From Xylona heveae TC161 (lineage: Eukaryota > Ascomycota > Xylonomycetes > Xylonales > Xylonaceae): DNA of 64,000 bases. How positions within the stretch are numbered: position 1 is the stretch's first letter; each line of letters opens with the position of its first letter. The stretch spans positions 437,983 to 501,982 of the forward strand of contig NW_017264204.1 in assembly GCF_001619985.1 (NCBI RefSeq), in the 5' to 3' direction. The notes below the pieces were generated by a model. The model was not told where the DNA came from. It saw only the letters and a program-made list of their open reading frames with translations, and searched no databases. A program made the position numbers and the translations under genes. Of the stretch, positions 22,260-33,601 are shown piece by piece.

Positions 22260-24557
22260 TCTCTGTTGCTTCTCTCATCTTTTTCGACGATTTTTTCCAC
22301 GTCTTTCCCTTCTCCTTTTTTACTTCTTCTCTCCTTTAACTTGCCTCACCTGTTTTGTAGTAGTGTAGACATATCAGCATTGTCGTTTTCACGAGTAGAT
22401 ATGCATCCGTGGAGTCATTGTAGGATTAGACATGTATTGTTTTCTACATCGCCTTTTGTTTCCCCCTCCTCTTTTCCTCTTTTCCTCTTTTAATACAAAA
22501 CGCCAGATCGGTTCTAAACTTCTAAACTTCTAGACTCATCAAATTAGAAAATAATTTTAGGTAGCTTATAACTTATTTTTTTTTTGGTCCAGTGTACCGT
22601 GTACCGGAATATGTCTATTTCAATTTTTTCAAATGTCTTTCGACTCTTTCCACTGTATTATTCTTTCCACTGTATCTCCCAACGCGTTATACTATATTTC
22701 TCAACGCTTTATACTGTATTTCTCAATGTCCTACATTGTATCTCAACGTCCTATATTGTATTGATGAAAGGTAGACTATACTAGGAGTCTAGGTAGCTCT
22801 CCACAGACCACTGTATCGCACGTAGAATTGGATCTGCTATACTGCTACGCGACTACAATTCAGCTACACAGCTATACAATCAGCAATAGAGCAGGCAACA
22901 TAGGACGTACCTAGGTCCTAGGACAAGTGACTAGAAACACATACTAGACACAAAACACGAGGTTCATGACATATAGACATTCGACATTCAACACATATGA
23001 CATTCGACAATTAACATTCGACGTACACCAGACAGACATCAAAATACTACAATAAGTACTAGACATTACCAGTATTACACATACCATACATTACCAAACA
23101 TCACCAGTCATCTACCATAGTCACACATGACTCATGCACATTGATACTGTCACAGACAGCCATATTGATACATGATACATGATACACGACACACGACACA
23201 CGACACACAACAAAAAACACAAAAACACACGACACACAATATATATAAACCTGAAAACCATATATAAATATAAAAATACAGACAAACCTAAAAAAAATGA
23301 ATATAAAGATAAAAAAAAACTTTTATAAATCAAGACCCAGAAATGCAAAGACCAGAGCAAACCTAATCCCCGACAAATCCCCCAAAAAGAGGGGAAATAA
23401 AGCGATGAAACTCCACTTTTAAAACTAATAAAGAGATCATAACAAAGTAACCATCGGATAAAAATTAAAATCAAATGGAGAGAGAAAGAAAAATGGGAAA
23501 GAAGCAGACAGCAGCACAAGGTTGAGGTGATGATGAGGACAACGGACAACGGACAACAGACAACATAAGATTGATCATGAATAGTGAATAGTAAATTGTT
23601 CCTTGGACGAGTTGTAGATGGTAATATGATAGTAGCAGTCAATGACCATGACAATATGGAAGAAGTAAACAGTTAAATGGTCAATGGTCAGGAAAGAAGC
23701 AACTAAAGACATTTTGTTTTGCAAATCGAATGGAAATAAATAGAATGATAACAAATAGAGTGTAGAGCAAAGTAAGAATAAAACTAGCAGGACAAGAAAA
23801 ACCTAAAACTAAGACATAAGTTGGCATGCGCGCCTTGAGCACCGCACCCGCACCGACACCAGTCCCATGCAAGAGAAAGTATGTGAGAGAGAGAAAGAGA
23901 AAAAAGACTCCGCCTCTTCTAGACCTCCCCCTACTCCATCCCATCTACCCCATCTATCCAGGCAATTACAGATCCCGAAAATACCTTTTTTTTCCCTTCT
24001 TGAAATGACTGAATCTGAACAACTTGTCGAGGACGGAACAGAAACCGAGACACAGTGGCAGAGAGCCATGGACAAACTCCGACAGTGTAAAAAAAGAACA
24101 TCAGACGCCTGTTGTGTGTAAAGCCCCGAGCGGCCGTAGCTTCGTTAACCAATTTTTTTTTTTTTGGTGTATTGGCTTCTAGGTTGTCGTGGCACGCCAC
24201 GAACTACCGCAAGAGCCATTGAAAGAGACTAGAGAGGATTGGACAGGATACTGCACAGCAGCATACTGCCAAACTTCATGTCGAAGCCTCAAAAAGAGGT
24301 CATGGAGAATTAATGTGAGTAGATAGGGTATTGATGGGTTGATGATGCTGCTGCCTGCTGAACTTGTTTCCTCGTCGTTATAAAAACATTCAACCGGGAA
24401 AATCGCGTTCGCCTTGACCGACAAAAAGTTACTCCAGTCGTACAAAGAGTACCCAAAGCGCCTTGGGCCATGCTAATGGGATGTGAGGCTGCCGTGTACA
24501 AACGGGCCTGCTTTATTTTCAAAACAAAGAACCACTTTGCTGCAGATTCTCTTGAAT
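22260..24557. other. 2.3 kb low-complexity intergenic region
   Basis: This lies between convergent genes. From 22560 to 23680 it is AT-rich and made of degenerate short repeats: a 22 bp minisatellite at 22673-22758, scattered ACATTCGAC words at 22975-23030, and ACACGACAC words at 23175-23235. No convincing gene; 24000-24557 holds the 3' flank of the minus-strand gene. Confidence 0.55.
22673..22758. repeat. 22 bp minisatellite, about four copies
   Basis: Four units begin at 22673, 22695, 22717 and 22739, of the form TATTTCTCAACGCTTTATACTG. Units 1-3 are 22 bp and unit 4 is 20 bp, each differing at several positions. Confidence 0.75.
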
Positions 24558-26884
24558 CTAAAAACTTCCATGCGATGATCTCTGAGAGCCCTGTCGATAC
24601 CTCTGTCTGTTCTGGGCACCACGCGAGGCGGGGCTGTTATCCCCAACGCTTGGACCACGAGCGGTTCTGCGCTTGCGCAAGGGTGTAATGGGAGAATTAA
24701 CCGCGGCATGTCTGCCGCCCTTGATCACACCCCCGCCCTGTTGAAAAGGTCCCATGGGAGAATATTCACGACTTTGTGCCCGACCAAGCAGGATTTTGTG
24801 ACGAGTCTGGTTGCTTCGGAAAGCAGTGACGACGCCTCGATCAAAATGCTCGAGCATGCTCCGAGCGGTCACGTCTCCACTTCGAATCGTCTCGGCCTTG
24901 TGAGGCGTCGTAGAGGGATTGGCCGCCGTAGAGTTGGCGGGCGATGCTGGAACGTCTGTTTCCTGGCCCGCATCCTCACTGTCAGAGGACCCATCGCCAA
25001 AGTCGATAAAGTCATGCACGTTCCAGAGGTCCTCGTCTTCCTCTTCATCGTCGTCATCTTCCATGACATCGCCATCAGGACCCACAGCCTTGAATGGATA
25101 AAACGCTTCAGGGGGACCGAGGACTTGACCACTGAGGAGATGTTCGCTGCCGGGAGCACCATGGAGCAAGCCGGGCATCATTAAGTTAGCACCATTACCA
25201 ATCATAGGGGTGCTGAAGCCATGGCTCGAGTAATCGCTTCGATCATTTTCGCTTTCATCCCCAAGACTCTGGAATGACGTTCGAGGGCTGCTAGAGGCAC
25301 TGGTATCGCCGCCAGCGAGGAATCCAAACAGTTTGGAATCCCGCTGAAGAGGATTTTGGGCTGGGTAAATGACCATTCGCTTTCCCGAGCTGTCAATGAC
25401 CGCAATCGGCTTGTTCGGATCAGCGACCCACGAGCCCATCGACGGGCCCGTGCGACGAGCTGGAGGATTGATCGGTCGGCGAAACGACACAGTGCTGCTC
25501 GAGTCACTTCCAGAAGATGGACTGGGAGACCGCCGAAGAACGGAGCGACGCCGCACAAGAAGGGCCGGAGGCGGCAAGTCGTCATCAGTCGTGTCGCCTT
25601 CTTCGGCTGCAGTTGCGGCGAGATTAGTAAACGGAAAAAAAAGGAGATGGAAAAGATAAAAACACAAATCATACATTCGTAGCTTGCTTCGCTGTCCGAA
25701 GAGCTTTCAGACTCTTCATTCTTCTCATTCTGGCCAACATCCTCCAAGTCATCGCTACCGCGAAAGTCCCAATACGAGCCTTCGCCGTCGGAATCGGTAG
25801 AGTAGCCGTCATCAGCGTCCTGGTCATTTTCAATCATCAGGCGGAAGCCAGGCTCGAGGCTGTCTTGCTGTAGGAAAAGGTCGGGAAAGTCAAAGTTGTC
25901 CTCATCAGACGAGCTCGAGCTGTCAGAGTCGTGATTGTCGGATTGAAATCGAACATGTCGCGCCTCGATATCATCGACCGATGACATATCAAGAGGATTG
26001 GAGGGATCAACGAGCTGGACGCCGCCAGCAGCAGTGTCCGGAGCATTGCTGAATTCGGCAATGAATGGAACGTCAGGAAAGAGAAAATTGCCATCGAGGT
26101 CAAAGTCTCCCCAATCGCTATCACCGCCAGAGATGCTGGGGGCGGCAGACACGGTAGGGGTGTCGTTCTCTTCCGACTGTATGATTGCGGCTTCTTCCAA
26201 TTCTTCAAGGTGACCGTGGTCCTCGGCATCCGAGTCGCTGATCAAATCGACGCCGGCATAGTCATCGTCAGAGGTGGCGCCATGTGTGGACACGCCGCCT
26301 TCGGCACCATCATGGCTGATGGCACTCTCCGAGTCGACCACGCTGCTGAGCGACTCGCTCGAATCGCTCTTTGTGCGAGAGACTTTGCGGCGGTGAGCCA
26401 GAGGGGTCTCATTGTCCGACACGGCCTCGTCGTCGAGGTCGGAGAGCTCTGAGCCTAGATTAGAAAAGGTACGTTTCTTGCCTGCCAATGTAGGCCGAGC
26501 ATTATCATGCCCCGTCCCATGGGAACCAGCGGCGCTCTTCCCAGCTGTCTTCTTCCCGGCCTTGCGACCATCGAACGGGGCAAAATCATCCGGCTCATCG
26601 TCTTGGTCGTCCGACTCGTCCTCGTCCTCGTCCTCGTCGTCGCCATCGTCGTCGCTTCCGAGCGAAGGAGTTTCGGTCCCAGACGCACTGTCGCTAGGAC
26701 TCCTTGCTTTTCGTCGGCCAAACTTTTTATAGTTTAGAGGTTTTCGGGGTCGGGAGAGTCCCACCGCCGTGGAATTGTCCGTGGGCACGGCATTGTTGAA
26801 GTTGTGTTTGGATGATTTCGATCGTCGAAGATCAGCACCTCCAAGAGAGGACTTGTTTGAATAACCGTTTTTGCTGGGAGACAT
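24558..26884 (-). CDS. acidic Ser-rich nuclear-type protein, IFH1/CRF1-like
   Basis: Two exons, 26884-25675 and 25606-24558, with a 68 bp intron; 752 residues. The N-terminal half is dominated by Asp/Glu/Ser tracts with basic patches (YKKFGRRKA, HRRKVSRTK). Ordered-looking islands are SDWGDFDLDGNFLFPDVPFI (~250-270) and, in exon 2, MGSWVADPNKPIAVIDSSGK followed by RMVIYPAQNPLQR. A further conserved-looking helix is SMLEHFDRGVVTAFRSNQT near the C-terminus, which ends Arg-rich. The layout resembles the fungal IFH1/CRF1 group, which works with Fhl1 on ribosomal-protein promoters downstream of TOR; I recall this from family patterns and could not test it. The gene itself is well supported by length, phase and composition. 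Confidence 0.8.
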
Positions 26885-29800
26885 TGTGAAAAAAGAGAGG
26901 TCGAATATGTCGTATGAGAAGATGGAAGATTAAGGTAGTGAAAATTTTAGAAGAGGGATGAAAAGCTCAATGCGTCGTCGAGCCGACACAATGAAGTCAG
27001 AATTATGTGTTGGAGAAGCTCAGTCTCTCGTCTGCGAGTCCAAGAGGAAAGACCGGGCGAAATATCTTCGTCGGGTTATCAGAGCGTAATCAAAAGTCTT
27101 CAAGTTGAGACGTTCGGGACGATCGATCGATGGTAAGCAGATGGATTGATATTCGTTGCAAATCAGCTCTGCTATGGAGCTGGTCAAAAAATCTGTCTGT
27201 GTCGTCGTAAAGATTTGCTATCAATTCTCGTTGGCTGGCCGGACTAGAGGGCACGCTGCGTAACGCACGCCCCCCAGTGAGGATTTACAGCGCAGCGACA
27301 GCCCCAATCATGATTACTCGACAAAGATAATAATTTGAGTTTATTGGGTTCAAAGTTGGATAAGAGATGAAGACAGAGATTGCAAGGCAAGCGAGAACAG
27401 CTCAACGTTGAATGCTGAGAACGAGGAGGGAGAATTGGAGGGAGAGAGAGAGAGGGAGGGAAAAGGATCAGATGGGGATGATGATATGGGCGATGATTAA
27501 GGTAATGCTACGGCGGGAAAGAGCATGAGTACTCCGGGGGGGGAAAGAGGGGAGAAAAGTGACGGAGGAAAAGGCCAATTCTCGTCCTTCCTCTTCATCT
27601 TTCGTCCTTTCTTCTTCAAACAATTTTGGCCTCTAAAGGCCGAACATCAGAGTCTAGCCGCATTTGGACTCGCGCATCGAACGGCACAGTTGACGCCGGT
27701 GGGCCGCCCATGACGCTGATTGGCTCGTGAAACTTTTCACCGCCAAAATTTGCATATTTGCTCGGCCCAAATCAAAGGTCCATACGTAGTAAGTAACCGG
27801 TCGTGAGCTGCTCTCACCACTACTCTCATCTCTACACGTCTCTCTCTCATCTGTACCATAGAATATAGGCAGACATTACTTTGTAATTCCAACGGATTCA
27901 TTACCTCCATAGAGTCATTCTAAAGTAGTGAGTAAAGAGGCAAAATTAATGAGGGACAAGTAGTCATTCTCCACGTCGCCAGTTGAGGCGAAGGAGGCAA
28001 TTCGAGTCATAACTGGTCACGTAGGGATAGCACAATTACTTGATTCGGATGCATTACTTGTCCAATCCCATGCTAGGTAATTGGAGATGAGTCCAAGTAT
28101 GACTGGGCGGCAGTAGAGAGCGGGGAGAGACTGAGAGAGCTGCTGTGAACTGCGTGTCATCCAGTCTAATTGCTCTCCTCTCATTCGTTGGTTATAGTTC
28201 GTTGTACACCCCTCAATGTCAGCAAGAATCAAGGCATTTCATCACAGGACTGTCAGCCTCTTTGATATTTCATTCGTACCGTTCGTTGTCGCTCTCGATG
28301 GTTCTCCTTCCCCAAGCATATGATACATGCATGGTCAGATCACTTTGGTGGTGGTCAAGCCGACTCCAAACACGTCCCCCCGTGGGAGCCGATGATATGC
28401 TGCAGGGTCTAGTGTGTGAGATCCCCGATAGTGCTGCCTGCTATCGACAAGGGAGGGGGCGACGGAACGAGAGAGAGACACCGAAATACCTTCATCATGG
28501 TGCCTCCCCCCCCCAGTTTTCACGCGAGCCCAAGACTCTGAGAGGCCGGGGGACTCTCGCCTATCCTGGTTAAGGTACTTTCTTACTCGCTCGACGGAGT
28601 ATTTCTTTTCGTTTTCCCTTGGGATATTTTCTCCTAGTACCTTAGTAACGTACCATTTGTCCCATCTTGTTCGCTCTTCTGCTCCAATACTCTGTATAGC
28701 GCGGTACCAACGACGAAAAGGAAGGAGAGAGCGTTTCGTCCGCGGGGGGGGGGGGGGGGGGGGGGGGGGTGTTCCTTCTCCTTCCTCGTTCCCCCTCTAA
28801 CAGCACCGCAGATGCAACCGCTGATTTCCCTCCTCGCTTGGCCCCAAAGTCCCCGACCCACCCCTTCATCCACATCCTCCTTTCTTTGCCTCCCCCCCCG
28901 CCGACGCCTCACTTCTCTTACGACTCCAGCCTCCACTTGGGGCGGCGCGGTTCTCAACCAGCAAAAAGCCAATGATTATTATTGACTCAAGTTGCATGGC
29001 ATACTATTAGTAGTGAAGAAAAGTATCTAGCATATTGCGTTGCGGCGAAATAATCAAGCGTCACGCCAGGGACCCGCCTACTCTACAAACTTTTATTCAT
29101 TAGAAATCTCTGTAGAGTATGACGGCAAGTTGATGCCGTCGGCAGGTAATATGATGCCGAAGCACTACAGAATAACCTAGGTGTCTACGCAGGTATAGCA
29201 CCGTGTAAGCAATCGTCCTCAAGTGGCACATACAGGACTACAACTCTGGTACTGTGGCACACTGGCAGGCGGCTCGAAATAGGAGACAAGCGCTTTTGCG
29301 GCCAGTTGTACGGTTAGCGTATCAACGTTTCTCCCGGACCGTCTCCTTGCATCCGATGGATGCAGCTATAGAGAACATGCAGCAGCATGCCAAACAACAA
29401 AAATAAAGGGCCCCCTTCATCCCACGCATCCCGATCAAAGGCGGTGTGCCTTAGATGCAGGACGACCCCGTCGTAGGCCCATGGACGCTGGGCCTCTATG
29501 CAGCTTGTTCCTGTCACCAGCGACTGTAGTGCCGTACACATGCAATATTGACAGCCTTGTCATCGAACTTGAACATGGGGCCACGTGTGATTGCGGTAAC
29601 GATCTTCACCCAGCCTTCAACGAGGGCAAGGGACCATACGATCCACTCGAAAGGAGTTCAAACTTATGCCGAGGCAAAGCCGTCTCATAAGATGCCATCA
29701 TTACGTGAAATTTCTCTTGCCAAGTGGTCCACAGTTCGTTGTCGATCCTGGCATATTAATTTGCCTCGCGCCGCTTCGCAAAGAAAAAGCCTTCTTGTCT

Positions 29801-32018
29801 GGCCCTCTGAAGAACCGAGATCCGTCCGTTGTATTACGTCGTCAAAACCGGCTGTACGAGTACAACCCACTGGCGACCCTCGTCATTTGACAGAAGGAAA
29901 GTTTGGGAAGGTGGGGCATAAGGGAAGTCCAGCGCTGAAAGCCGCGATTTAGCCGCCTTGAGTAAGGCGCTTCACAGGGAAACCCCCTGTCATTTTCCAT
30001 CGTCGGCTAAAAGCTAAATTAGCAGCCGCGAAAGGCGAAAAATTGTCTGCAAAAGACGCCGAACTCTCTAGTCGTCCGAGGTCATGGACTTTGGCTCAAG
30101 CCCCTTTCTCGGCCACGTCCGGCCGGGCAGAGCCTCGTTGAGATGAGGCCATTATGAAAAGAGGTGACAACAGCAAAGATGACTTCTGGTTGTTCCTCTC
30201 AATGGGCAGTTGCGTGCCTTCTTGTCAGATCCATACCAGATTCAGTGCCACGATCATCGTGGGGGAGAGCCAATTCCCCTTGACTCCTTGCAGTTCATGA
30301 GGGAGAGGGGCCAAGGTATGCGCAAGGATGAGACGATCATCTGTAAGTCGATAAGATATGCAATGACGTCCCTTATGCAGCAGTCAGAATTTTCTCCGAC
30401 GGCTCAAGGGGTCATAGTACTTGATTCATCCTCCAGTGCTCCAATTCTCTTATTAGCTGATCCACAATTAAATGAACTTAGAAGCCACAATTTGAACATG
30501 TATGGTTCACCAAGTCAATGGTTCTATCAAGTATCTTCGTCAACAATCTTTTGGATCGGACCCAGATTAATGGTACATGTTGAAGATCATTGATAAGTGA
30601 AAAAATTGCGTCGTGCTGCTATCTACAAAGACCACTAGCCTAGAGTGGCAGTCTGAATCACGAGTCGTGGGTCGAGCGTTTCCGATAAAAAATCTCTTCC
30701 CAAAAAAAGCACGAGGGGTCTGTTGCGGGGGCATTGCCTTTTGAGGTTAAGATCAACAGAACTACTACCACATGCTTTCCGCCAGGGTCTCGTCTTGCCT
30801 TTGAATAGAGCTTGACCGTCTTATCATAAACGCAGGATTGGTTACTGACAACCAATAACCTTTGTGTCCGGTTCTAATGTCGACGATCAACCATATATTA
30901 ACTCAGTTGCAATTGTGATGCAGATCAGGTTTTGCTTTTCTCTCAATTTGTTCGGTGAAAACCAGTTTCTATATGTAATTGCTTGATTCGTCAGCAGTAT
31001 GACGTGCTCATGAATGTGAGGAGAGCTGAGGTCGTTTGATACGTACTATCGGAGTTTGGATATTCTCTTGGAGTAGTCGTCGTCATCTTTATTTATCTTA
31101 AATAATGCGTCTTGTGGTGGACGAATATTTGCTGTATTATCATTTTGTGACAGCGCTGTCAGGAAGATGGCTATTTAAAAAATGTGTCGATTCGGCCGGC
31201 TTTTTTCCACGAGGAGACTTAAGCCTGAGCCATCGTTTGAATTCTCATCAGTATTGCTGTCAAGATTTAGTAAAGAAATAGCACTGCTTGCCTGTTAATT
31301 TAATTTTCCGACGTATATATAGCCGTTGAAGCAAGATCATACCGGATGGGATGCAACAACACCTTGCAACAACGCAAGCACCCTAGCAACATATCCGCTT
31401 TAAACCTGAGCTATGCGCGTCTTTTCAGAGATAGAAAATTTCAAAGAATTTCAATATAAGTTGCACGTTCTCTAGTATGACTACCATAACGTTCACATCA
31501 AGAACGTGGACCTTCTATGAAACACCACTTCAATCACGTGATCGTCTCAAGTCATCTGGGTTTTTTCCAGTTTGACAGAGATACCAAGAGTTTCTCGAAA
31601 AGCAACTCATTCAAATATAACTTCAAGAACTGATAGATAACTGCAACCAAACAATCGAGAACACCGAGCTAAGCTTATGTAAATATAACACAAGAACCGG
31701 TACCGTACCTGAAGAAAAGCCATATCACGTGAGCAGAAAGCAAAATCCACTAGTCCCTCTCGGCCCGAGCAAGCGAGCCCGTTACCCCAGATTATGACGT
31801 ACTTTGTACCAGAAAACCTGACAGCCGGCATGGAAATCCGGATCTTAACTGCTTCCATAGAAACTCCCAATTTGTCTTTCAAACACATCTTTACATTTCT
31901 ACATCTCCTCATCACCCTCATTACATCCAAGCTTTACACCAACCTCTCAATTTTTCAAAGCAAAGAACATTGATTTATCAATACCATCTTAAAACCAATT
32001 CAGACAACTAAAATAGCC
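26885..32018. other. 5.1 kb region with no recognisable gene
   Basis: This is the largest empty stretch. It should include the promoters of the two divergent flanking genes. A CCAAT-type site (ATTGG near 27719) lies about 0.8 kb from the minus-strand start. Mid-region features are a pure G26 run (28744-28769) and several unremarkable frames (28145-28573, 29548-29952, 30210-30593), none with a recognisable domain or splice-supported extension. No transposon ends, target duplications or RNA genes were recognised. Confidence 0.5.
28744..28769 (+). repeat. G26 homopolymer
   Basis: Twenty-six consecutive G. The true length is uncertain because homopolymers are error-prone. Such a tract can form G-quadruplex structure. 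Confidence 0.9.
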
Positions 32019-33109
32019 ATGTCGTCAAACACATCAGCCACATCCTCTGGTGCCAGAGCCGGCAAAGATACCATGGGCGCAGTCAAGTCTGCCGCTACCA
32101 GTCTTCACGTAAGTACTACGTTACTATATTGTTACATACCCCCGTTGTCTACTGAGCTACTCTCGCAGCCAAACCCCAGGCCGCTTTGAAATGGCAGTAC
32201 TAATACGTTTATTTTGTCGATGCAGGGCGCCGGTGAAGCGATCCGCGGCAACGTCAACCAAGCCGTCGACGAAGCATTCGGCACTCACCAGCGGGATTCC
32301 AAAAACGAACAGGTTGCCACCGCAGGACTTAACGAGTTGAAGACGGGAAATAAGGGGCCAACTGCCAGTGGCCACGCTGCGGGTGTTGGGTCCGGTATAT
32401 GATTCAATATTCCTCATCCTCCTCTTCCTCTTCGCTAGATGAGCTTTTGGCGTTGATAGGCACTGGGACTACGATTGTTGTTTTCTTCTTTAGTTCGCGC
32501 TAGAATCCTGCTGGCTTTATTCCTGCCTTGAAATCGAATTACATTGAATCCATTGACTCCATTGAATTTGAAAACAAAGCATGCATTCCAGTTTTACATA
32601 ACACTGTTCACTTTACGTTTCTAATCGTATAACCTGATCAATGCCCTTTTGCTTTTTTGACATTATATCCATTACGTGTACGTGTATCGGTACCGGTATC
32701 GGCACCGGCATCGGGAACCGGCACAGACTCCGTTCATACATATTGCTTTTTCTCTCCCTCTGCAACCCCGTTCCATTGTCCGTCCCTCTGTCTGTCCCAC
32801 TGCCTGGCCCTCGCTCTCCCCCCTTACAAATCCTGTGGCAATGTTCATTGCAACGTCCGATTGGTAATGAATGTCCTTTTTTAATTCCGAAGAGAAACCT
32901 ATTATTAACGAAAGACTCTTTCCTCTCTTCTGTTAGCCCGTGGCCACGGCACTGGCCCCGCTACCGCTACCGCTCCCGCTTACGATCCGCAGCAGTCGAC
33001 TAGTATTGGAAACAACCCCGATCCGCGACTCGATTCGGAGCTGGAAGGCGGGGGCCATCCCGGCGTGCACAAGACGGGCACGGCCGCGCCGCCTGCGCCA
33101 ATGTACTGA
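32019..33109 (+). CDS. small conserved fungal protein (GAGEAIRGN motif)
   Basis: Proposed exons 32019-32108, 32226-32394 and 32937-33109 give 143 residues. Exon 2 starts with GAGEAIRGNVNQAVDEAFG and carries NEQVATAGLNELKTGN, a pattern I associate with small, abundant, uncharacterised ascomycete proteins. Exon 3 is GC-rich and fully open from an acceptor at 32936, encoding a Gly/Pro/Ala-rich tail with DPRLDSELEGGGHPGVHKTG. It joins in phase across a 542 bp intron, long for this locus. If that intron is kept, translation stops at 32402, giving an 88-residue protein. Exons 1-2 are secure; exon 3 is probable. Function is unknown; the protein is hydrophilic with no signal or membrane segment. Confidence 0.72.
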
Positions 33110-33601
33110 GTTAAGTCTCGGATGGGCATCGGAGATAAAGTACATACCGTCAGTCGTCCTTTTTTTTTTTTTCTCTATATGAGACATTCGGGTTGGAGCA
33201 TTGGAAGTGACTTCCAAAAAGAAAGAGGGAAAAAGAAAAAAAAGAAAAGGGCAGCAAAACGGGATCCAGTCTCAAAGGGGTTTGAATGACAGAGTTTACT
33301 TGATTCGGCTGGAGAAAAAAAAAAGTTAACGTGTTATATATCTCTTCTATATTATGTTCTCTCCTATGCAATGAGACTTTGGAGGAAAATACCTTTTGTA
33401 TATATGAGATGAATAATCAAATATATATATACAGTATAATACCAAATAAATAAATATATATATATAATATAAGATAAAATGATATCAAAAAATGTATACA
33501 CAGCTCTTGAAGCCGAACAGGACAGGGAGCAAACAAAATAATAACAAACAAGGCAAACAGCGCGCATTACAATGGGTATCTAATAATCCAGGCTTTCAAA
33601 A
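33110..33601. other. convergent 3' flanks, AT-rich
   Basis: This lies between convergent genes and contains poly-T/poly-A tracts and a TA-rich block at 33420-33475 with TATATATA stretches. No gene. Confidence 0.6.

Noticed and set aside
28145-28573. Open frame of 142 codons in the gene desert
   Set aside because: Composition is unlike the real genes here, with no recognisable motif.
29548-29952. Open frame of 134 codons in the gene desert
   Set aside because: No recognisable family and no splice-supported continuation; most likely chance.
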